Assembly: GCA_964304625.1 (NCBI GenBank)
Contig: OZ199839.1
Location: 9,796,001-9,860,000 of the forward strand
DNA length: 64,000 bases
Direction: 5' to 3'
Source: Kudoa neothunni
Lineage: Eukaryota; Cnidaria
In this document: positions 8,100-18,001 of the stretch, piece by piece
Layout of the letters: every line of letters begins with the position of its first letter
Numbering within the stretch: the stretch's first letter is position 1
Position numbers and translations under genes: made by a program
Notes under the pieces: generated by a model
Seen by the model: only the letters and a program-made list of their open reading frames with translations
Databases searched by the model: none
What the model was told of the DNA's origin: nothing

Positions 8100-11056
8100 A
8101 TGGTCTCATTTAGCTTGCTTGTGGCATTATTTTGTAATAAATTAAAATTCTCGCTTCTTTTTAAACCATTTTAGGCATTAAGAAAGTTTTTGTGCTTGGA
8201 GCCACAGGTGCGGCTACCGAACCTGCCAAAGTTCTCACCTATCGCATAGCAGACAGTGACAAAGTACATCTGACTTTATCTGGAACAACATATGCCACAT
8301 CGGGGAAAAAATGCCTTATAAGAAAGGAAAAGGAAAATGCAGTTGAATTTGGTGATATAAATACATGTAATGATAATGATAATTCACATGGGACTGGGAA
8401 ATGTCTTCGTGCTTGCTCTGGAGAAAACATTAAATTGGATTTTAATGTGTTATCACCCAAAACAAAATATATTTATGTATATTCTGGGGGTGAATATGCA
8501 GAAATACATAATAAGAATAATGGAGGAGATGTGTTTGGATTGTCCATTCGTAATTTTTATTAATTTGTTTTTAAAAATAATTAAATATAGCTCTCTTGGT
8601 GAATCCAATAGTCACAATTTCCACAGATGAGTCAACAAAATTGAAACTTGCAACCAAAACATGTCCTAAAGTCGCTTGTCCCATTTATTACAAAGGTGTC
8701 CAATACGCCGAAGGGTCAGTCGCAGATAACTGTATAACAGAAATTACAAATACGGTTGATTTTGATGTGCTGATACCACACTATGAAATGAAATGTATGA
8801 ATTTACCAAGCTTCTTCTACAATATGCCAAATACATACATGAAAAAAAACATTGATATATATAAACCCCAATATTACGTGACCTATAAAGAGGGGGACGA
8901 CGCAACGACAAAATATCTCTTAAAGTTTACAAATGCTTTCCCATCAGAAATTTGTTTTTTTAATGTAAAAGATGCAACAACTACCACACAAGGGAGTACG
9001 AATACCTACGTATCATCATGTGGTGGTGGAGCCGGAAAAAACTGTTACGCTCCATGTAATAATGTGGAATTGAAATTTTCTACTTCCAAACCAATATTAA
9101 AAATATTAATTAAAACTCGGCGCCATAAATTAGAAGTCGATGGAACCGACGTTGAAGGTTATGAAGAGAACAAATTTGGTAATATTTCATTAAATTCAAG
9201 GTAATCGCCATTGAATTTTAGCTATTATTGAGCCAATAAATGCAAGCACCCTTTTAACAGCACATTCTGCTACAGGAATAACACTCAATCCGTCACCGTA
9301 CAATCCCACACGAGACGATAGTGTGAAATTTACTACTTGTACTTTAAAACATTTTCCAGCCGATAAGCTGAGACCCAGCGATGGGACTGCTGCTCAGTGC
9401 GCAAACGTGCCATGTGGAACTGACTGTTCACAGAACTCTGTCCTTAGTCAGCTGGACGCAGGTAAAGCATATATAATTGAAATAGCTCCATCAACAACAT
9501 TAAATACTCCCAACAACTTTAAAGAATATTTATTCTTTAGAACAGGTAATGTAACAAAGTGTATTACAATTATGATTATTTAAATTTATTTTCAGCTAAA
9601 GCTAGCGCGTCAAATTACGTTACTACCATTCCCACAACGACCGACGTAACAGCTACATTAAAGGCAGTTGACGGTGATGTGGAAAATAAACCGGCTGAAC
9701 CAACATGTGAATATTACATCAGTAAAGCAGGTAAAAACATGTTTGTAGAAGCAGAATGTGGAGATAGTTATCCATGCAGAGGATTTTGTAAGGACACCAA
9801 GAAATTGATAAATTTAAGGCTTAAAACAAATTATGATATCAAAGTTGTTTCAAATAAAGATTATGGAATAAAAATATTTGAAAACGTCTCAACAAGTAAA
9901 AATATGATATCGAAATCACATTTAATTTACGTTTAATAGCTTTTTCAACCCTCACTCTATCCCACAATTTTCTCGATAAAGGATTTCGAGTTGTTGGAAG
10001 ATTAATAACTGCATATCCAGAAGCAATATGTCACTATAAACTTAAAGTTAAAAATGGAACTAGTTCAGATGTAGTTTATTCCTGCCCAACAATTGCTCCT
10101 TCTCCTCCACAAGCCAACCCACCCAATACTAATGCTGTTCAATCTTCCACGAATCAAAATTTAGAACAATCTAATTTGATCAGTCATATAAATTCTTCCA
10201 ATAATAGAGTAGCAAGAGCGAGTGGCGCAGCTGTTATAACTCCAAATTCATCCGCCACCATTCCAACTACGATTACTCCTACTGCGACTAATCAATCTAA
10301 GTTTCCACCATGCAATAAACCACCTCTATGCAACAACATAATAATCAGCGAGGGTTACGAGGCTGATAAAGAATACCAATTATTGGTTACAGCTGTGGAC
10401 AGATCGGAAGAAATTACCATCAATATTCCCAAAAGTACAATATTTATTTACCAAATTATAAAAAGTTCTAATATATCACTCACAAATAGATGCTCTCCCT
10501 GAGAATCCTGAGGAAGTAGATAAACAAATCACAGTGATTATCGAAAGAGCTGGCGATACTTTAAAAATCACATCATTGCTTCCAAAACAAAAAAATGAAA
10601 ATTCATTGTGTCGATGGATATTGAAAGATATGAACGATCCTTCTTTACCAATAGTGAAAAAATGTGACACTGTTGGAAGTAGTAGGTGTGCACTTCCAAC
10701 ATGTAAATCATTCACAATTGAGGGCGTAAGCGATACCAGTGATTATCATTTAACGGTTATTCACTCCCAAGACCCTACAATAAAAGGCGTTGGAAGAATT
10801 AAACAAGGTAGTTAACAATAAATTATTATTATTTTAATGATCAATATAGGAGAAACTTCTAATCAATCAAAGTAAAATTGTAAAATGATAATATTAAATA
10901 TGATTAATTTTTAGGGCGAGCACGTCAATGTATTTTTTAGTTATTTGAGTATATTTGAATGAGATACCATTTAGGATAATTGGAATTATTGTTCCGATTG
11001 CTATCGTTGTAGTGGCGGCTGGATTGTACTTTGGTTACAAGAAGAACAAATCATAA
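8100..11056 (+). CDS. Gene 2: seven-module, cysteine-rich type I surface protein (MVSF leader)
   Basis: Exons 8100-8133, 8175-8549, 8591-9178, 9222-9545, 9596-9895, 9940-10434, 10490-10807, 10850-10871, 10915-10929 and 10975-11056 join into one 850-codon frame. Introns are 41-55 nt, all GT..AG. Leader MVSFSLLVALF (residues 1-11); exon 2 gives module 1 (to about 136), exon 3 modules 2 and 3 (to 332), and exons 4, 5, 6 and 7 one module each (to 440, 540, 705 and 811). Most modules show C-x-(Y/W/I) ... C ... C-x(3-5)-C and then an (S/T)xxY strand. Exon 6 carries an insert rich in Ser, Thr, Pro and Asn. The transmembrane helix is at about 824-844 with tail YKKNKS. In sister genes the start is four codons earlier; here that ATG reads ATT, so the second Met is used. 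AATAAA at 11088-11093. Secreted-pathway membrane protein; function unknown. The modules recall Ig/FN3-like folds only in general pattern. Confidence 0.8.
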
Positions 11057-12003
11057 GGATCGATCTAAACATCAGCTTATTAGTCATAATAAAACAATAT
11101 TATTATTTTTAAAGTTTAAATTTTAACATTTTATATAGTTTTTTTATTTTTCAAATACTAAAGTGATATAAAGCCTATGGCATACTAATAATTTAGTCAA
11201 ACTTATATTAGATTTATAGTTTTATTCAATCTTGTTCTACGTATTAATTCTTTTACTAAGTCTACTAAATTAAAATAATATTTTTGTATGTTTAAAAATT
11301 TGCTCCAAATATGTTCAATGTAATAAGTTTTATTTTATTGAAAACTGAGGTTAGCTTATAGGTAGAAATCATAATTTCCGACGTTTATTTTAGAAAAGTC
11401 GACGTTTAGATAAAAAAGGAATTTATTAGTGCAAATAATCAAAATTTTCCTAAAGAATAGATATATTTTAATATTAACTATGTAATATAAAATAAAAATA
11501 TTATATTGAAAACATTTTTCATCATTCACTTCTGAGATTGATGCATAAATTGGTTTAAAAAATTTTTATTTAGAAAAATTTGTTTCGATTACGATAATTA
11601 ATGATGGTATGCACATCAAATCTTGATATTGTACCGACAAAATAATGTATTTTAATTTTTTGAGTATAACTTATTTCTATCTATAATGTTACTTCTAGAG
11701 TAAAGTTACAATAATTCTTTTTACAATTTGTCTTTTTCATTCGTATCTAGAAAATTCGAGATATCATATGTATTCAATTCTTCAATATTATTATATCTAT
11801 TTACATTCGATTTCTTCATAATTTTCTGGGAATTTTCAATTGTGAAACAACGGTATGTTTGATTTTTTATTCTTCCCGATATTTCTAAACTTTAAAATCA
11901 ACAAATTCTGACATCTTAATTAAAAAAAATCTTTTGGAACAAAAGAAAAATCAACTTCTCATCTTTAAAACTACTTAATATGTTAGACTTGTGTATACTA
12001 TAT
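11057..12003. other. Gene 2 3' flank / spacer, copy A
   Basis: AT-rich, no gene seen. Recurs almost unchanged at 54047-54993 and 61298-62244, and is distantly related to the short spacers after genes 4, 6 and 7 (shared CGACGTTTATTTT and CACATCAAAT words). Confidence 0.6.
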
Positions 12004-12108
12004 CAGAGGTGGCCAAACTTGCCCAGAACGGGAGTCAATTATAAGGTTGCCTAAATTTTCATCAGCCACAAAGAATTAAAATCATTTATGTAACATTTCC
12101 TTATTCAA

Positions 12109-14175
12109 CCCTTTCACGTTCTATTTTTTGGTTTTTCTAAAAAAATATATATTGATAATTGGATATTTTTTAGTAAAAATATATAATTTTAATTTGAAAA
12201 ATAATTATATCATGAAGATTTTTTAAATTTTGTTCATGTGCATTTAATTACACATTGGGACTAAATGATAAATAAAAGTTGAAAATGAATAAAATGTTCA
12301 AAGTAACTATTCAAACATTAGATTTAATGAATAATTATTTTAAATTTCAAAATTCATGAAACGTTATTAACAAATAACCCTAAAACAGCATGTCTCCCAT
12401 GAACCATCTCCAAATTTTTTTCATTTTTCTTAGTAATAATATATAAATTTATTTATAATGTCAACATAATGTAATTTTTTATTTATAAATTTATTTTTTA
12501 ACGCGTATTGGTTCGGTGTATTTAATTTCACTAAGATTAGAAGAAAAAATGACATAATAATTTGCAAGAAAATAACACACAAAATAATAAACGTACGGAT
12601 TAATTCAACTTAATTAATTTCATTTTTGATGAAATTCGTAGAAACAATTCCTTTCTATAACCCGAAAACAATTCGTTTTGCATTTAATGCATTTGAATGA
12701 CATAATTTTTTGGACAAACTTTGCATCTATTACGTGTGGGCGTGCCTTCGGGGGAAGGCCCAACATTGTCGAATCAGATATCATCAGAAAGAGAGGGAAC
12801 CACAATTTTCTGACTTATTGAATTCTTCAATTCACTTTCTACTGATAATGATGATTTCCCTCGCTTTAACTTTACGTTTGTTTCCTTTTAAGAAACGTTA
12901 AAGACTCGTATTCTGAATAGGTGAAATTCAGTTAACCAAATATTTCGCTCTCTTCTATTTCTCTTTTATAATACCCAAGAGTCCACCAAAGCTGTATTTA
13001 TTCCTCAATAAAATATCCTCAAGTTAACATTTTAAACCGTTGTTTGGTTGGTTTTCCATGCACATGTTGCTTTGAACAGCACCTACCTTTAAATGATATC
13101 ATCTGTTCATCTACAGGTAACTTCCTTTCGGGTTGAATCTTTAACCAATTTGATCTTAAATAGTCAAAAAATTGTCTTATTTTCAAAAACCTACAAAAAA
13201 AGGATTGGATTGTTGAGTGACTATTTCGTCATTGTATTTTAAAATGAAGAAATCAACTCAAATCTACGGCGTATGAACACGTTAGCAATTGGCTCAAACT
13301 TAAAACATCTTTGCCAATAACAACGATATCTAGGCATCCTTATTATACCCATTAAAATGATAACTCCAATAAACTTTTCTATTTCATCACTATCAGTTTT
13401 GAAACATGAATTAGATCGGCTGAAATAAAGGTTTTTTTGTTCAACCATCGAATCTATGAAAGATTTATTCATAAATTGGTTGAAGTAATCGATAGGAATA
13501 AAAAGTCCATTTATTTCTTCAAAATATCACTCTGAATTCTCATAATCAACATTATTATTTAATGTTAAAATCTATATAATCCAATTATATTTGAAGTTCG
13601 AGTTGTATTTTTCTTCGTCGGTAACCTCATTATGGTTTTCTGAGTATTCATCGCATTTTTCAAAAATATCGATATTTTTATTTTCTAAACAGATCTCCGG
13701 TTCTAAAATATTAGGATCGGGCATATTGACTACTTTTTGTCCTATTTCTCCACTTTTTGCAGATAAATCCGAAATATTGTAATTCATTTCTTCATCACGT
13801 GTGTTCCACGGAATCCCAATGTGCATTTAAATGCACAAGCTCTAATACCCAAATAGCTATTTATTCTTAAAATCTTTTTATATATTTTATTATTTGTTAT
13901 GAAAAATTCAAATTAATTTTTAAAGTTGACGTTGATAATGAACACTGATCAATTCTATGTGTGTAATCTTTCACGTTTGGAGCATGCTCTATATATAGAT
14001 GAAAAACATAATATTTTCTTACATTTTCAAGGAAAATTATTCATACTTTTAAATAATGATGACAATTAAGTATTGATTGTGATACATCAAACATATTGAA
14101 TGAAACAGTAGTTAAGTGTATTAAAAGATTGCGTTTTTCTTACGTGCATTCAAACGCACACTGGACGCGAAAGGG
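12109..14175 (-). mobile_element. piggyBac element nested in the hAT, copy A, internally deleted
   Basis: Ends are CCCTTTCACGTTC (12109) and GACGCGAAAGGG (to 14175). TTAA follows on the right (14176-14179) and a decayed TCAA lies on the left (12105-12108). Three 18-bp near-palindromes of the TGTGCATTTAAATGCACA type lie at 12237-12254, 13820-13837 and 14143-14160. The transposase relic runs on the minus strand. Confidence 0.75.
12620..13826 (-). pseudogene. piggyBac transposase relic, copy A
   Basis: From 13826 leftwards: an acidic N-terminal part (MHIGIPWNTRDEEMNYNISD...), then a piggyBac core start (KFIGVIILMGIIRMPRY, about 13320-13380) and VDEQMISFKGRC (about 13085-13120) with the first catalytic Asp. 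Soon after, the frame jumps to C-terminal sequence with a Cys-rich tail (KCIKCKTNC, about 12640-12690). Most of the catalytic core, including the remaining acidic residues, is absent, and stops and frame changes separate the pieces. It cannot be active. Confidence 0.75.
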
Positions 14176-14179
14176 TTAA

Positions 14180-15069
14180 ACTTACATTTTTGGAAAGTTT
14201 TGGGTAAATAATAAGATATATTTATGTAGAAATATAAATAAAGGTCTTTATTTCTTTCTTATTCAGTTACTCGCTGGAAAACTTTCATATAATTTTTATA
14301 GGTATAATTTATGATGGTTTTTCCAAAAAGGTTTATTAGGTGTTAATAATCCAAGAAACTTTTTATCCATGAAAAATATCGCAAAAAAAATTAAATTAAT
14401 TACGTGCGAATTAAATAATAACACAAGAATTTAATGCATTCGAACAAATTATTTTTAGAAATTGTTTCTAATATTACAAGTTTTTTATGTTCCAATATTA
14501 TCGGTGTGCTGGCGGTAATCTGCTTCGTAAGCTGTTAGTGCTGGATAAATTAGTTCCTGCAGGTGTTTGTTTGGGAGGGAGGGAACCGCGATGCTTCGAT
14601 TTTGCAAACTTCATCATTGAAAAAATGCAGACAACACTAAGTTTTTCCAATGAAAACAAAAAGTGTTTGAGGCAAATTTATTTTTATTTTTAATATTTAT
14701 TTTCTGTAACATATTTCCAAAGATCGTTGGATGAGTTGGAATCATGAATCATCCTTAAAACTTTAATACGTGTTTTATTCTTTCGATATCTATCATTTTT
14801 GTAATGGATAAACCCTAGTTCTAATTGCATTTCCTAATGTAACTAGTAATAATTCTAGTTTTTATTGAATATTAAAACTGTTTGGTAGACTATAACTATG
14901 TTTTCTAATCAAAAATATTATCTAGTTCACGATTTAAGAGTTTATTTCTTCACTAGATTACATAGTTTGAACTTTGCACTTTCCTGAATTAACGCACGGG
15001 TTGAATAAAAAAAAATTTTTTCAAGTGTTTCACCATAACGTTTAAAAAGCCACAGTTTGGCCACCCCTG
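14180..15069. other. Right arm of the hAT element, copy A
   Basis: About 0.9 kb of non-coding hAT sequence between the nested piggyBac and the right terminal repeat. A 68-codon frame at 14487-14693 resembles nothing I know. This arm differs from copy B (57170-58076) at many more positions than the flanking DNA does. Confidence 0.5.
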
Positions 15070-15077
15070 TACTATAT

Positions 15078-17179
15078 CCTAAATTTATCTAATTATTCAA
15101 TATGTTTGGATAAACCTATTGAAGAATTGACCACTATTTTGGCGGATAATTTGTAGACGAAAGCAAATTTTTTGGATAAATAAATTATTCATTCATCAAT
15201 TATTACAATAATCGAATAAAACGGCAAATTTAATACTGATTCATGATGATTTTCCAAATAATTTTCCATAATAACCTTGGAATACTGTTGGCAACATAAC
15301 GTGCAGTTGTACAAATTATATCACCTAATATCCAGGACTTAGCATTTCTTTTTCTTATCATATACTATTTTTGAGTTCTATTTCATATTTTATACCATTT
15401 TTAGGAATGAGATAAAAAAATCCTTGACGGATCAATTTTTTAATAAAACAGCAGAAAGTTTTATACAGAACCGTTATTGTACAAAATTTCGCATCCACTA
15501 CCTTTTGTTTTGCATAATGGGTTAAATGCGTAAAGCATGTTATAGTTGTAATATTCTTATGAATCTTGTTTATTATTTTTTAATATTTTCTTTATGCAAC
15601 GCGGAGTTCGGAACGATGGAAACAAAATTTTGCCACATAACCCACTTTTTTAAATACTTCTGAAATGACGTTGGCCATTATGACAGAATTGCGTTCATTC
15701 AAAATTCATATTATAACATTAAAACATTTATTTCATTAGTGTTCAGATTGTAAAAACAAATCAATATGCATATTATTGGTCTGTTTTAAGTTAAAGCTAT
15801 CATCTAATATAAGGGAAAATGTATATTTGCCATAATTTGATTTTAAAACTTCAAAATTATTATCATAAAAAGATGGTAAATATTAGGACAACTAATTGTG
15901 TCATTTAGCGATAACCTGCCTGAATATTAATACTTAATTATAACATCACGAAAAGTGTTTCTGTCGTCAGATGTCAATAGGAAAGACCATCAAAAGCAAC
16001 AATAGACAATAAGACCATTTTATGATCATTATCCCGTTTATTTCTAAAAAATATTTGAAACGGGAGAGAAATTTTCAAACGAGGCATTAAGAACAGATAT
16101 TTTTCGAACAAACGTGTTTCATAACTCTCTTCTTTAAAATGGGAAGCATAAGTTTGCTGAACCTGAAAACCAATGTGCCATTTACATTTTCTATATCAGT
16201 TCATTCAAGTAGAAAATTTTTGATTTTTCTCCCTCTTCTGCCTATAATGAAGAAATTTAATAGAAAATGAGAGTTTAAAAAGGAAATAAAATTCTAGGAA
16301 TAGAAAACTAACGTTTACCGATTATAATCGATAATTACGGTTTCTGAACATAACATTTTCTAATTCCTTGTTTTTCACCGCCGCAGGGATTTTTTTAATT
16401 TATTATTTTTCTTAATAAATACATGTAATACCTAATATTCCTAGTATCAAAATTTATACTAATTTCTAAAAATAATATATAATTTAATTTCTGTCATTAC
16501 TTTATAATTTTAAAAATAATTTATAGATTATTTTCTAAACTTTTTTTTATAAATAAATTAATTGTTAAATATGAATTGATTCTATAAAAAGTTTTCACAC
16601 AATAAAATTTGTATAAATTCGATGGATTTAATATATTAGACGTTTTTGACTAATGTGTCGTCCGAAGAAACAAAGATTATTCAACCAAAGTATGGCCGTT
16701 ACTTATAAAGATTAAAAATATTAATTTTCTCTATTAGTAAAGAAACGACAAAATATAAAATTTTACTTTGAGAATTTTGATTAAAAAATTAACTTAGATA
16801 CTGATTTTCTAGCAATGAGATATTGCGAAAGATAATAAGGTTTTTTTTAATTGTCATAAAATATCGGAAAAGTCTAAGTTCATATTTAGGAATTAATATT
16901 TTTAAATTTATCTCCAGAAATTATATTAAAAACCTCTTATTTCGATTTATTATTCAAGTTATTAATTTTATTGAGAAGTATATTTTCATCAGATACAAAT
17001 TCTTATCGGAGACTTCTCAAACTTCACTGATTAGCTCAAATATTTTTCTTTAATTTATAGTTTTGCATAATAAAATGAGCATATTTAATTTAATGAGTAA
17101 TCTTTTACATATTGAAATTGAATATATAATTTTCTACATTTAATTATTAACAAAATCAACGTTTAACTTTAAATGTAAT
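15078..17179. other. Spacer between genes 2 and 3
   Basis: AT-rich and without a recognisable gene. From about 15930 it is homologous to 26060-27280 upstream of gene 4 (shared CATCACGAAAAGTG and ACCATCAAA words) and nearly identical to 58930-60190. The 76-codon frame at 16823-17053 starts without ATG and looks fortuitous. Confidence 0.5.
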
Positions 17180-17777
17180 CGGTACTTAAGACTATTAAAA
17201 TCTACATCATTATAATGGTTATAAAAAGGTAAAATGAGTATATATTGATGTTAGTCACTCCGAATGATTTACAATATTGGTAGATAAAATATAACAAATA
17301 ACTTTGGTGGGCATTTTTATTAATGTGAGTCTTCCGAAAGCCGAATTGATAAATTTACAATCAAAATTTCAAAAAATGGCCAATGTTTCAGAGAGATGAT
17401 TCGATGAAAATAAAATTTTATGAAGACAGAATTATCCAAGTAGCAAGAGTTCTTACTGACACATTAATATATTTTTTACTGTCAATACAACTCATTCCAT
17501 ACGAAATTTGAAAATTAGTTTCAATTGATTAACTACATTTTTTCCAACATATTTTCTAGAGAATAATCAAACGTAAATTAATTTAAAGCCAGCTGCTACA
17601 CCAAATATTGCGTTGATCTTGTTGATAGAAAATCCAAAGTTTTCTTAGACAAATTACTCTTAATAGTTGTTTTTTCATTATAACGACGGAGAGCCATTAG
17701 TTCAACTTTTTATTCTAATCAGCCCTTTTTTAACTGTTTCAGCCAGATATTGCATACACTATCCCAAAGAAAGCCAA

Positions 17778-17817
17778 ATGATAATTATTCCATATCTTTA
17801 TTTAACATTAAGTTTTC
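17778..17817 (+). other. Candidate upstream leader exon of gene 3
   Basis: ATG, hydrophobic MIIIPYLYLTLSF, phase-1 donor C|GTAAAG; 40 nt. Could join exon 2 at 18089. Confidence 0.45.
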
Positions 17818-17937
17818 GTAAAGGATTACATAAAATACATGCTGAGGTAGTCTTGTAAAGATTGTAAAATTCTAATAACTTTAAATAACTTAAATAATCC
17901 GATTAGTCATAATTTTTAGATAGTATTATCTCTTTCA

Positions 17938-17956
17938 TGAATAGTTATTGTTTATT
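17938..17956 (+). promoter_or_regulatory. Shared 19-bp upstream motif, gene 3
   Basis: TGAATAGTTATTGTTTATT, identical to the gene 2 copy, 45 bp before the ATG at 18002. Confidence 0.45.
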
Positions 17957-18001
17957 GATACTATAAAATAAATAATCTGTTATATATTCTATCTAATATA
18001 A

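Larger units (their letters stand above)
12004..15069. mobile_element. hAT-superfamily element without transposase, copy A, interrupted by a piggyBac
   Basis: Ends are CAGAGGTGGCCAAACT at 12004 and its near-perfect inverse AGTTTGGCCACCCCTG ending at 15069. They are flanked by an exact 8-bp target duplication TACTATAT (11996-12003 and 15070-15077), which is diagnostic of hAT. Without the nested element (12109-14175) only about 1 kb remains, with no hAT transposase, so it was a non-autonomous member mobilised in trans. Present again at 54994-58076 and from 62245. Confidence 0.85.
17180..18001 (+). promoter_or_regulatory. Conserved 5' region of gene 3
   Basis: Same block as 7285-8099, with scattered substitutions and small indels. 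It carries the upstream leader exon and the 19-bp motif, listed separately. Confidence 0.5.

Noticed and set aside
16823-17053. 76-codon frame, repeated at 59831-60061
   Set aside because: No ATG start, composition only reflects AT-richness, and the repetition is due to segmental duplication.
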